Positions 23,137 through 33,767 of a stretch of DNA of 64,000 nucleotides are shown here, one piece after another. The notes below the pieces were generated by a model. That model did not search any database. It saw only the letters and a list, made by a program, of their open reading frames with translations, and was not told where the DNA came from. The position numbers were made by a program, and so were the translations under genes. The stretch's first letter is position 1, and each line of letters begins with the position of its first letter. This DNA is from Auricularia sp. M13 (Eukaryota > Basidiomycota > Agaricomycetes > Auriculariales > Auriculariaceae): contig CM073195.1 in assembly GCA_037042915.1 (NCBI GenBank), positions 4,092,001 to 4,156,000 on the forward strand, given 5' to 3'.

Positions 23137-24241
23137 ATGCTCTCAGTCGCCTTACTCGTCGCCCTCGTACTCTCAAGCGGGACGGCCGTGTCAGCTCATG
23201 CTGCATTGTCCGTCTCCCTCTCGGGTGCGGCGTCGTTTACTGGCGTCGACAACGCCGTGGTCTCCGCGAGGGTCACGAACACCGGAGACGAGACTTTGAA
23301 GGTGCTCAACGCGCCCGGCAGCGTCCTCTCCAAGGGCCCGACCGACGTGTTTTCCATCTCATCAGGCGGCGGGAAGGCGCCTCACTTCCGCGGCCTCTTC
23401 GCGAAGTACAATCCCAGCCATGCGAAGAGCTACACAACGCTGGCGCCGGGCCAAAGCGTCGTGGTGGAGCACTCTCGTACGTGATCCCATCCTAAGATAG
23501 TAGCAGCGTTCAATAATCTCAAACGCAGTTGCGGCCGCGTACGATTTCACTGCAAGTGGCGCGGGCACGTACAGGATCACATCGTCTCCAGAGTTCTTCA
23601 TCGTCGCGAACGGCGGCGTCAAGCGCCTCTCTGCGGATGTCTCAGCACACACGGCGCGCTTGTCCGGAAACCTCAAGTCCAAGCTCGCCCTCGAGAATCT
23701 TCAAGTTGCAATCACAGCGCCGACGTGCAACAGCACTGCGAGATCTGAGCTGCAGGCCGCTGCCCAGGGAGCAGACACGCTCGTTGCTCAGGCCGTGGCG
23801 TATCTGGACGCGCACAGCGCCGCGACTGCCACGTCACGCTACACGACGTGGTTCGGCGCCGCGACAATCGCCAGGTACGCCCATGTCCAGTTGGCTTTCG
23901 ACAGCCTGAGCGCGACGTCGTTCGCAACGGACGTCACCTACGAGTGCGTCACTGGCGCCGTCTGCAACCCGGACTTCGTCGACTCGGACGCGTTCACCCG
24001 CACCGACACGCCCGGGCACATCTGGATCTGCCCGGCGTACTTCGAGCCCAATGACGAGGGCGAGACGCCGTCCGGCCTGCTCGTCCACCTCGGCACGCAC
24101 TGGGACACCGTGGCGCACACTGGCCATTGGGCGTTCGGCATCGAGGCGTCCGAGGAGCTGGCGAGCGCGCTCCCAGACTTCGCGATCGACAACGCCGATT
24201 CGTACGAGTATTTCGCGCAGAACACCCCGGCGCTGCCTTAG
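23137..24241 (+). CDS. Secreted M35 (deuterolysin-type) protease-like protein, likely inactive
   Basis: Exons 23137-23476 and 23529-24241 (52-base intron) give 350 residues. A signal peptide (MLSVALLVALVLSSGT) is followed by a beta-rich propeptide (SLSGAASFTGVDN, ARVTNTGDETLKVLN) and the mature M35 part (APTCNSTARSELQAAA, TSRYTTWFG, HIWICPAYF), the layout of peptidyl-Lys metalloendopeptidases. In M35 enzymes zinc is held by HExxH plus a distal Asp in a GTxxD-like motif. Here the site reads H300-L-G-T-H304, so the catalytic Glu is Leu, and the following loop reads HTGHWAFG where the Asp should be. The frame is otherwise intact. An inactive secreted homologue, perhaps a binder or decoy, is inferred. 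Zinc could still bind the two His. A broken paralogue lies at 63387. Confidence 0.87.
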
Positions 24242-24885
24242 GCGCATCTTAACGCTGTTTTCCCCAACAAGAGATGTATTGTTTGAATCTGTACTGGCAG
24301 CTGTCCTGTATTCTTGTTCAATAAACGAGCTGTCGTGAATATCGAACATCGAGCAAAGCTCACCGTATATAACGCCGCGTATATAAAAAAGAGAGCCGAA
24401 GCCAGGTCGTAGGCTTTGCGGGCGAGAAACTCGACTTTTGCGGATTTTATCCATCTGACAGTGGAGGCGCTGACTTGGCGCTGAGTTGCGGAGGAAGACG
24501 CGTTCGCGGACTTCGAAATAGCCTGTGCTCGTTGCCTGGTGCTCCTTGATGCGTCATCAGAATCCTGACATTGCATTTTCGCGGCTGGCTTTACACCCCA
24601 TATGTCACGATTGTGCGCTGCTTCTAGGCTGTGCCCTTGGTGCACGCCCCACTCCGCTCTCCCGGAGAGTCACAAAGGCACAACTCTGCAATTATATTCG
24701 AGCCGGCTCAACTCCTCGTTTATTCTGGCTGTGCAAGTCGGAAATCAATCTGATGTACCTGGCTGTGCTTGCTTCCTCAGCTCACAGGACTTTGTGCTGC
24801 TTGTGGGCTCATCCTGGGCCGAGAACACCTGCACGCACAAGCACATTCGTCGTTCTATTCTCAGGGCACCGCTCCTTTGCTCTAG
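24242..24885. other. Intergenic
   Basis: Holds the 3' flank of the M35-like gene, with an AATAAA-like signal near 24318 (CAATAAAC), and the promoter of the next gene. No gene seen. Confidence 0.5.
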
Positions 24886-24893
24886 TATATAAG
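24886..24893 (+). promoter_or_regulatory. TATA box of the 24947 gene
   Basis: TATATAAG about 54-61 bases upstream of ATG 24947. Confidence 0.55.
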
Positions 24894-24946
24894 CTGCTCC
24901 CTGCGCCGTTTTCCGGACAGCCCCTTACAGTCCGCTCTTCCCAGAC

Positions 24947-26014
24947 ATGATCACAGCACCGATTTCTTATCCCCGACGTACTATTCGAGATGCTCATCTG
25001 ACTGTCGACTCAACTGGCTTACATGTCCCTCCAGAACTCGACGCTCACGACTGTTTTTCGATCATCGCATATCCCAGTGACGGTGGGAAGGGGCACATCA
25101 GCGCTGTGCTCGACTGCGAAGCGCCTAAACATGATGTCAACTTTGGCCGCAGCGTGTTGGCAGAGAGAAATCATGGAATCCGAGCTACACGATCCCTCGT
25201 AATCGCAGAGACAGAACGACCTCTTGGAGAATGTATACCTTACGATGTCGTCCTGGACATGCTGAAATCCCTTCCCGACCTGACGGCGTTAAGCATCGGA
25301 TACGACGAAGTCCAGGTCTGGGCCACCAAGAAAGCGCAGGAGCGTAGACTGGATGGTTTCCCTAACCTCAAACTGGAATCCTACAAGCTTTCCTGCGTCT
25401 TTGCCGACTGCGAACTGCCGATTATATTTTCCCAGAACACTCTCCGATGGCTTACGGTTACGCCAGGCGCGCTGCACCCGATGACCACTGACAAGATGAA
25501 CCAATTCCTCAGCGCCTTCAGGGAGATACTGCCTCACCTCTCTGGTCTCACGCTGTCGTGTCATCGGCTGCGTGTGTCACGAGATCCAGATTCGGGGTGG
25601 GCCGCTTTCTCAACGGGCGCTGCCGTTCAACTTCTCGAGGAGATGCAGTCTAAACTACGCCTGCACGAGCTGAATATCGAAGACGATGAGGCCGGCCTGA
25701 ACAAAAACGGTTTGCTTCGAAGGCTCTTCACGGCATGTCTGCCAGGAGTGCGCGATCTCAGCATTTCGCCCCGATTGGGACGGTCGAGTTGGGGAATACG
25801 AGATGTGATAACACTCATTGACAGCTTACCTCATCCTTGGGCTCGTGCAGACACCGGCGTGCGCTCATGCTTGCGATTCGTCAGGATTGTCGTCAAGGGA
25901 AGGAGACTGAATGGGATTGATGTGTTAAAGATGTGGGTGACGAAGAACTACTTTTTACTCTGGGCAAAGAAGTCTCGGATCCGTGGCGAATTTGAGTTCA
26001 TTCCATATTTTTGA
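24947..26014 (+). CDS. Intronless LRR-like hypothetical protein
   Basis: A single open frame of 355 residues, unusual here because most neighbours have introns. Starts MITAPISYPRRTIRD. Repeating hydrophobic segments (DMLKSLPDLTALSIGYD, NTLRWLTVTPGAL, ILPHLSGLTLSC, CLPGVRDLSISPRL) resemble the LRR solenoid half of agaric F-box-like proteins, but no F-box is present at the N-terminus and no membrane segment or signal peptide is seen. The C-terminal part (SCLRFVRIVVKGRRL) is basic. The good TATA box and uninterrupted length support a real gene. It may be an F-box-less family member or an intronless retro-copy. Function unknown. Confidence 0.7.
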   Translation: MITAPISYPRRTIRDAHLTVDSTGLHVPPELDAHDCFSIIAYPSDGGKGHISAVLDCEAPKHDVNFGRSVLAERNHGIRATRSLVIAETERPLGECIPYDVVLDMLKSLPDLTALSIGYDEVQVWATKKAQERRLDGFPNLKLESYKLSCVFADCELPIIFSQNTLRWLTVTPGALHPMTTDKMNQFLSAFREILPHLSGLTLSCHRLRVSRDPDSGWAAFSTGAAVQLLEEMQSKLRLHELNIEDDEAGLNKNGLLRRLFTACLPGVRDLSISPRLGRSSWGIRDVITLIDSLPHPWARADTGVRSCLRFVRIVVKGRRLNGIDVLKMWVTKNYFLLWAKKSRIRGEFEFIPYF

Positions 26015-26815
26015 AACTGTACTCCGACTATCCTGTACTCACTGTTTATCTTTGAATCCAGTGTGTTGTACCACTGATGGGACTTACACGATGGTACTCT
26101 CCGAACACTTTGTGAGACAAGGAGGGACCGAGCTCTCTATACAGTATTTGAGTTACGCTTGACGTCTTTCATCACGTCCAACACAGTCTTTGAGGAGGGC
26201 ACCCGGTCGTCATCCGGGAGTGTTGGCGCATAAGGTGCAAAGCATTATGATCAGGAAGCAGGGGAGCGGCGCGTCCGCGCGTGACGAACGAGAGCTGTCG
26301 ATGGCCTGTGAAGGAGACGGAGCGACGATCACACGATATATGACCGCGAGCCAGTGCAGAGGTCGGCTACTGTCCAGCTCGCAAAAGATCGTTGCTGCTG
26401 TTGTTGACGCCGCTGCACGCGCCAAAGAGTCGATTTAATCCAGCAACGCAGATGCCTCTCGTAGGCTGACCGGTCGAGGTCAAAATCAACTTGTGTTCCG
26501 GGCAATCCGCGCCGGCCAACCGACTATCCCAGCGGCCTTGGGGACTTTAGTTGATCCTATATGGGCCCATGAAAACCTTAGTATCTTGTGCAAAAAATGA
26601 TATTATTGCGATGGCATTGGCCGCCTGGTCGAAGAGTTCCCGGCGAGCGCTGTGATTACATAAGACTTCCGCGGATAGCCCGGGAGTAGATCAACCCAAG
26701 GTGAAGGTGCTCAATTTGGGAGACATATTTATATGGAGATATCTTGGTATCATGGGACAAAAAATATGCAATCTTTAAACCGCAGGATAGATCTGAGATT
26801 ATTCCCAGCAAGCCC
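26015..26815. other. No gene recognised
   Basis: 3' flank of the 24947 gene, then sequence without a supported exon. An open frame at 26190-26438 has no family similarity. Confidence 0.45.
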
Positions 26816-26875
26816 GGCAACTTGCGAAAGTTGCGCACAAATTTAAGCGCCCGTGCGCAACTTTCGCAAGTTGCC
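26816..26875. repeat. Perfect 23-bp inverted repeat (hairpin)
   Basis: Arms at 26816-26838 and 26853-26875 are exact reverse complements (GGCAACTTGC... and ...GCAAGTTGCC) around a 14-base loop. Each arm contains its own shorter palindromic core (CTTGCGAAAG). It lies 160 bases left of a hAT-like MITE. Confidence 0.85.
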
Positions 26876-27037
26876 GAGGACCGCAGCGGAGTTGCCGGCT
26901 GCTTGGCCTTTACTTGCTCATCCAAAATCTCAGGAACCACTGTACGGATTTTGACCGTTGGACCAGCGTTCTACTCGCACAAGCGGCAGAAAATCGATTG
27001 TGCCAATTTGCGTGGCGCGATTTCAATGCCGGTGCTT

Positions 27038-27530
27038 TAGCACTCAGTTAGTTTGCTTCGGCGAGCAAACTCACACGTTACTAACACTGTGTGTTAGTAA
27101 CATATAGTTAGTAACATTGTTAATAACACTTTACTTACTCCCAGTGTACACAATATTTACCATATATCTGGACTGTACAACCTTCACTTGTGTGCATCGA
27201 ACAAGGAGAATGCATGAATTAAGCAAATCCCTTCTTCTTACCTGCTGCTTCATGCCTCATCACCCTTTCTCACCCTCTTCTGACTACCACAAGATCGGAG
27301 GACCATCTGTATGGGTCAAGAACACTGATTCAGTCACTGAGACATCGTTTCTCTGGGCTGAGACAGGCCCAAAGTGATGCAGGGAAGCTGAAGGTTCTGC
27401 TGAGCATGTGGCACATATGGCCCTCCAATGTTAGTAACCCATGCTCGTGGCAAGGGTGAGGTTACTAACATGTTACTAACTCACACGTTACTAACATTGT
27501 TACTCACATTCGGTAACTAACTGAGTGCTA
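27038..27530. mobile_element. hAT-like MITE, 493 bp
   Basis: Terminal inverted repeats of 16 bases (TAGCACTCAGTTAGTT) are flanked on both sides by the 8-base direct repeat CGGTGCTT (27030-27037 and 27531-27538), the target duplication size of hAT transposons. The interior is AT-rich, carries many direct and inverted copies of GTTACTAAC, and encodes no transposase. It is therefore a non-autonomous element; perfect target duplications suggest a fairly recent insertion. Confidence 0.85.
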
Positions 27531-27538
27531 CGGTGCTT

Positions 27539-28044
27539 CATTTTGGACCCGATGCACCGTGGGCCGAGCGCAGGCACGCACGAAGTCCTCGCCGTGCTCG
27601 AGTGCGACACCGTCTTCGAGGACTCCGGTAATTATACTAACCGTATTTATTTCGTTACTCTTGCTGATACATCATCATTTCTTGGACTGCAGTTAGGAAG
27701 CGTATATTGGCCAGCCAAGACTCTGCTCTGTTTGACATGCAACCTATTCCACGCTGTCCGGGACAGCTTATCCGGTAAGTACCGCATTTGTGCCTCTATT
27801 TTATGCACTGGCGATTGACATGTCACACAGATCGTCCAGCGCACCCGCTGTTGCGCAGTGCAGCGTTCGCCCTAGGCGACCTCCGGGACATCTCCGGCGT
27901 AAACCGCTGCTCAACGCGCGCGACTTCTGGATGACTACAAGCCCCTCTCACGCGCAGAAACGGCGTCTTATCGGTGCACATGGCGCAAATTTGGTGTGTA
28001 AGCTCGAGGAGCATCCACCAGCACCGCTGAGCAAGGGCTCATAG
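27539..28044 (+). other. Possible exons of an unknown plus-strand gene
   Basis: Three open segments are linked by canonical introns (GTAATT...GCAG at 27628-27693 with a CTAAC site, and GTAAGT...ACAG near 27775-27831) and share one frame: GTHEVLAVLECDTVFEDS, then ILASQDSALFDMQPIP, then a basic C-terminal part ending near 28044. No family recognised. The MITE inserted directly upstream of, or within, its 5' part, so it may be a remnant. Confidence 0.3.
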
Positions 28045-29550
28045 TCCTGCGATTCCGCGCGTAGCGTCAGACTCAGGAACTTCGGCCCTAACACCCACAC
28101 CAGGGTTGATTGCGAGGAGCGCGCAGAACGCGAGGTACGTCCCTAGCTGGTTCACACACGATGGCCAACCTCAGCTCACACGCCCCCGAAGACGCTCTGC
28201 GCCCACAGACACTCTGCGCGTGTTCTGCTGAGCGCATCGCACGCAGTAGGTCTCGCGCGACCGAGCTATGACGCGAGGTGCATGCGCGGCGCTGTCGTTT
28301 GGTCAACATGCCCTTCGGACGGCCAAACGCGCTCGCGCGCGCGCCGGTTGCAACCTGCAGTTGCAGGTATGTTTTTTTTTTCCCCCTTTCATATCATTCA
28401 TTATTTCCGCAACTAATAAAAGGCTGCATTTAACAGATACACACGGCACCATCGGCGCATGTGCGGACTGGCACCCGACCGTGGTTCGCCCGGTTCGGCA
28501 GTCTTGCGCGACCGCATCCTGATGCACGCCGCACCTGCGGCGCCGCGATTCCGGTCATAATGCCGTTCGGACGACTGAATGCGCCCGAACGCGTGCTCAC
28601 TGCAAGGGTCATGGTCGGCCAGTCCTTGGGTGCGAGACCACCACCGCCGCGTTTGGCCGCCCACCGCTATTGCCTCGGCACGATTTCGACGTTACCGAGC
28701 TCACGCTCGCCGATGACGAGCATATCGCACGCAAGCGCCTTGGCACGCACCCGCCCGGCATCGATTCGCGCATTGGTGCCGTCGTTTCCCCGCCCAAGTG
28801 CCACATCCTGAGGCTCGTCATCGCGCCGCCCCTCTGCGCCGCATCGGACCGCTGCATGCAGCACTCATGCAGCACTCGGTGCCCGGTGCCGCATCAGTCA
28901 CTGCTGTCGCTGCTACATGACGATGGATCTTGTGTCCGTATCACCCGTGGAGCTCGGCGGCTCACCTGTGCTCTATTGTACGATAAGATCCGGCAGCTCA
29001 CGCCAAAATCAACTGTGATTACAATACACAACTCCAGCGTGCCGCCATCGCGCTCGCTGCGGTACAGCTCAAAGTCGCGAGCACGAGGCTGTTGATCTGT
29101 TCTCGGCTTGCCCAATTATCATGGAGATTACCTCCATTGTGCATACATCCTGGTAGATGGTCCGATAACCAAAGTCCGGTTTTGCATTTGATACATCATC
29201 TTAATATGAGTATCCTGTGAGATATTTGACCTGTGTCATGATCCCGCAGGTGAGTATGCTACGTCAGCATTGATTCGGATTGCTCACCGTGGATCGCATT
29301 CATTCGCCTTAAACTCGAGTCGATGCCAATACCTCAGGTGAGAAATTCTCTTTGATTATGACAGTGCACGGCACCTGTGGTAATGTATATTTCACTCTTG
29401 AATTCGTGAGCAGGGAGCAGTGAAAGCATGCGGGCGTGTTCGTCCCTCGTTGCTGTCCCTGATCGATCACTGAGAAATGTGAGCACTCTGCGTCATGGTT
29501 TTTGGTATTCCAGACCATTCTATGAGGTTTTCTCTTATAAATCGACAGGC
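28045..29550. other. No gene recognised
   Basis: Frames on both strands are short and lack domains. There is a T-run near 28372-28384. Nothing is supported up to the alpha-kinase gene. Confidence 0.4.
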
Positions 29551-31986
29551 ATGGCAACAGGAGTTGAGTTTCCGCACGCAATGGGGCCCGAAAACGGCGG
29601 CGCTGCCTCCGACGTCGCATTTTGCTCTCCCCCCGACGATACGCTCAAGGACTACGTCTGCCGCGCTCGCTTCCCAAACAAGAGCTCTCCTGGGCCTTGC
29701 GCACGATGTGCCGAGATCATCAAGCTCATTGCAGACAGCGCCGCTCTCGATGATCCCCGTATTCAAAAGCTCCAGGCGCGCTGCTTTCTTCCCTCTGAGG
29801 CGAGGCTCTCACCCTTTCTTAGCGTGATCATACACAGTGCCAAGGATGTGGTACACATGGCCTGACGGGTTTTATCAAGATTACCGACGTGGACGGCAAG
29901 AGTCTCTGTCAGCGTTGCTTGGAGGGTAAGTTGATACTCTCGGTTTCACTCGACATCCACTGACTTTCTTGAGGCTCCGGGCTTAGAGACCCTACAGTCA
30001 TGCAGAAACGTCAGGAGCTCAGCCAAGCGACGTTTGCACGACTCCACAAACAACCCGTTTTCAACGCTCCCACCCCACCTGTTCCGGTCAATCGCGCGCT
30101 CATGGATTCGACCAACCTCGTCTACCCTCAGTTCACTCAGCCCAACCTGCCGCTAGCCGGCCATGGCATAAACGGCCTCAACACAGAGGCTATCTTGGCC
30201 GCGCGCGCGCAGCTCCAGCAAAATGCGGCGGCTGCGTTCTCCGGTGGCGTTTACCGTGTTACCTTCATCCCCGCAGTTCTCGGCAAGACGACTTTGTCGA
30301 AGTCACTTCCAGAGGTGCCGTTCAATGGTAACCCCGGCGACTTCATTCTTGGTGCGACTTATGTTCCCTGTCGCTTTACTGCTTTACTGACAGCACGGCG
30401 TGAGATCTTTCGGTAAAGGCGTTGACTGCGATGAACGAGAGCTGGATCAAGCTACCACAGTCTCAAGGCATTGAGATTGATCAGTACGCCCTCGGTTTCC
30501 CATTCTTTTGCCAAATTTACAGACATCGGCTTCAGGAGCGAAACTGAGCTGCGGATCAAGAACACGGCACTCAAAGCAGGCACAGCGTCTTTGACCGTAG
30601 GCGACTTCTTTCGACGCTATACGGATGAATCAAACAAGGCTATTTACTCCATACAACCTGACAAGAAGCTGAAGACCACGAAGTCAATGCTCTGCATTGA
30701 CTTGACTGTCGCTATATTCCTGGACACGGTGCGCCAACACTGGCTTTTCCATCATATGCTCATCGGTCATTTCAGTTTCTCAACCGCATTGGCGATCACG
30801 GACATGTCGCAAGTCGCAAGAGGTCGCTCTCAACCAGCCAGGTGTCTCCACTTGCCAAGCAGTTTCATGGTGCGTACTCAGAGTCTTTGCCCAATTCCTG
30901 CAGAGTCTCACCGATTCGCAGCGGACGGTGCGCTTCCATCCCAGCTTTTTTCGCGAGTGAGCAAAGTCACTTCCCGTACTGGTGGGACGGGACTCTTTTC
31001 CCCCATCCACTTTGTCTTCGGCCGTATCGTGCTCAACGACGAAAACGGAATGGTCGACATACTCTGGGACGACTCCGAGAGCATCGTCTCAGGGCTCATT
31101 TCCAAGGATGTTTTTGCCCAAGGAGCCAGCAAGATTGTACACAAGGTCAGTGACGCCTCACTTCACGTATATGCCTGGCACATAACCCCGATCATAGCTC
31201 AGCTATAACAGCAACATGTTCGTCGCCAAGCGCTTTGTCAACGTTGGCCAGGAGGGTGCTGTGACTCTGGAGGACAATGTCGACGCTGTCCATGACGAAG
31301 CAAGGAACATTGTGGCTGGCGGTTGGCTTTGGGCCCAGTTCTGCGAGACAGCGCGGCTGCGTGATGTCAGCATCCGTACCAGTACGTAGCGTCTTGTGCC
31401 TGCTTACGGTCACTTCCTCATTTGCACCAAGACTTCCGCTTCACGGATGTCAAGGTCATACGAGAAGCCACACCGGGCGATGATGGCAGGTGCATTCTTG
31501 GGGCCGCATGGCTTGTTGAGCCGCTTCGCCCGTCTCAGGTTATCAAGTTTTCGGGAACCATGGTCCACCCGGCGCACAAGACACCAGCGGGGAGCACGCT
31601 TCATGCGTTTGTGCATTATGTATATCACATTTCTAACTCTCAGCTTGTCTATGCGGATCTACAAGGTGTGCAGGTGTGCATTATTTGTGATCCTGTCTGC
31701 ATCCAACGACGTCGCACAGGCACCCCAGGTGTAGTCAACGGTCAGGACGGGTTTCATCTCTTTGACCCAATGGTTCATACTCCCGAAGGGTACGTCTCAT
31801 TTTTAGCACACAGAATCGTAGGCTCATGTTCCCTACAGCGGCAACAGTGTCGGCGATCACGGTGACGAAGGCATTGCGACGTGGAAGTCCCAGCACGTCT
31901 GCAGCGCCATCTGTCAAGGTCTTGGATTGAAGCCTTTTGGAGCCGGTCAAGCTGCTGCTTCAGAGGGAGGGTCCGTAGATAATTAA
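29551..31986 (+). CDS. Alpha-kinase (MHCK/EF2K type) with zinc-ribbon N-terminus
   Basis: The C-terminal half is a clear alpha-kinase domain. Exons joined at 31144/31191, 31382/31431, about 31668/31721 and about 31790/31840 give GASKIVHK, MFVAKRFVNVG (catalytic Lys), WLVEPLR, VYHISNSQLVY, ADLQG (catalytic Asp loop), FHLFDPMVHT, and SVGDHGDEGI with the zinc-binding HVCSAICQGLGL end. Such atypical kinases phosphorylate Ser/Thr in helices and are expanded in agarics. The N-terminus has cysteine pairs (CARCAEI, CQGCGTHGLTG, CQRC) that form a small zinc ribbon, as in many agaric members. The first intron (about 29776-29839) appears to use a GC donor. The middle (30310-30960) contains domain-like exons, but I could not find one splice set that keeps it all in frame, so total length is uncertain. 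Confidence 0.75.
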
Positions 31987-32233
31987 GTCCAGGCTGCCGC
32001 AGTGAAAGTTGAACGTCGAGCACTTCTCCTCGTCGAAATAACTTGCAATAAAACAGATCAGTGATGTTCTCGAATGTTCACAAGCATGACGCAATTACGA
32101 CTCTGGAAAGTATAAAGAGAGCAATGCAGGAGACTGCTCTACCATCGCTCTATGCCGCGGAACAACCCCACCGGTAAAAACCAGCACGGCGAGGCAAAGG
32201 ATTGTTCGTACACCACTTCTCCATTCTTCGTCA
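31987..32233. other. Short intergenic gap
   Basis: About 250 bases between two plus-strand genes; CTATGCCGCGG and a TATAAAG-like box near 32110 may belong to the integrase-core gene's promoter. Confidence 0.4.
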
Positions 32234-33767
32234 ATGTCTCAGCTGCTAGTAGATCCACCGGACGATGTGCTCAAGGCGACCTTGCTCCAATGTGCGCGCG
32301 AAGGTCTGTCTCGCGAACAACGGCTCGAGCGGCTCTATGGAGAACACGGGCTACAAATCAAGTGGGGTTCTCATACTTACATGTTCCATACTGATAGGTC
32401 ATAGATTAACAACGCTCAAGATGCTCAACAGGAAATTCGACATTCCAACGGTCTACAAGTCGATCCCTGTGGAGCAGCAAGATGCGGCAATCCTGAGCGA
32501 GATGGCGCAGGATCCCAATGCTCGCCGCGGAGTTGACTCCATCAAGCGAGGGCTTGCTGAGCGACCAACCCCCATCCTAGTCCCACGGTCAGTACCGCGC
32601 TTTGCTTTCTTGTGAGAATCTCACGCTGAGGATGTCGCCAGTGACGCTGTGCGCACCGTCATGCGTCTTAATGCTGTTGAGGACTCTGTCAAGCGGTTCC
32701 CTGGCAGCACGCATGGTCGCCCAGCTCGCAAGACTCTCATCTCTATCGGCCCCAACGAGATGCACCACGCCGACGGGTGGGAGAAGCTCGGTGCCCAGGC
32801 TCTCCGCATGGGTGGTGTCGGGATTCCCGCGTACGGTTTCACGGACCAGTGCAGCAGCAAGCGACTTTACTTCACAGTGGTGCCAAACGATCGCATGCCC
32901 GATGTGATCGTCCATGTACAGCTGGACTTTATTGCGCTCATCGGCGGTGAGTTGACGTTCGCATGAGTACAGGCTCACTTCTCACTTGCTCTCCTGCAGG
33001 AGTTGCCATCACTCATGTCGTTGACAAAGGGTCAGAGCTTGGAAAAGCCATGGACATTCAGCGGCAGATTCGGTGAGCGCTATCGGGTCCTTGGTCCGCA
33101 ACACGCCTGATCCATTTTTGAAGCGCGCTCGCTGCACCGGACCTCGATGAGAACATATTGAAGCCTGTGATTCAAGTGAGCAGCTTCAAGAACACGCCCC
33201 AGGAAGGAGCGTGGCACTGGCTGCGTAACTTTGACGGCTATAATCTCTTCGACATCATCACCTCGGAGCGAGATCGCTTCAACGCTTTGGATGACATGCA
33301 GTTGTAAGGATTACAGCTGCTCTATATTATTGCTTTGCTGAGAGTTGTCTAGCTGCCTGTTTTATTGGATCTGGCCACCGATTGTGCAGGCCGCACTCGA
33401 GAAGTTCGCTCGTTACTGGAACGGCCACAAGATTCGCCCCCAGTTCGAGAAGGTCAATCCGTCTGGCACCACCCCGAACCAGGTCTACGCCGCCCCACAG
33501 TCATTTGGCCTCAAAAACCGCCTCATTCCGGTTGACCGCACAGTCGTAGAACAGATCCGTACCAATCAGTGCACTCTCACGCGTGAGCAGGCCCTTTCGT
33601 TCTGCTCCCAGAGCTTTGCGCACGCGGCTACAACCATTCACGATGCACTTGGAGCCCCGGAGATCACGAGGGACAACGCTTGGGCCATCTTCTTTTCGAT
33701 GCTGCCAATGCTACGCGAGTTCTACGGCGACATTGTTCCCGAGAAGGCGTATATCTTTACGCTCTAG
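32234..33767 (+). CDS. Integrase-core (DDE) domain protein
   Basis: Six exons (32234-32361, 32405-32587, 32642-32946, 33000-33072, 33124-33303, 33353-33767) close in frame to give 427 residues. The N-terminal 65 residues form a helix-turn-helix-like region (LERLYGEHGL, LTTLKMLNRKFDIP). The integrase core has the three acidic residues in order: HADGWEKLGAQAL, THVVDKGSELG and PQEGAWHWLR, with 43 residues between the second and third. The C-terminal part (YWIWPPIVQAALEKFARY, NPSGTTPNQVY) is that of a large agaric family annotated as integrase core. The gene has five host-like introns and no terminal repeats I can see, so it is either domesticated or part of an element whose ends are unclear. The first intron starts GTGGGG, a weak donor. 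Confidence 0.85.

Noticed and set aside
28309-28620. Two MPFGR(P/L)NA peptides resembling the reverse transcriptase motif MPFGLxNAP
   Set aside because: No other RT block is found in any frame nearby; most likely chance similarity.
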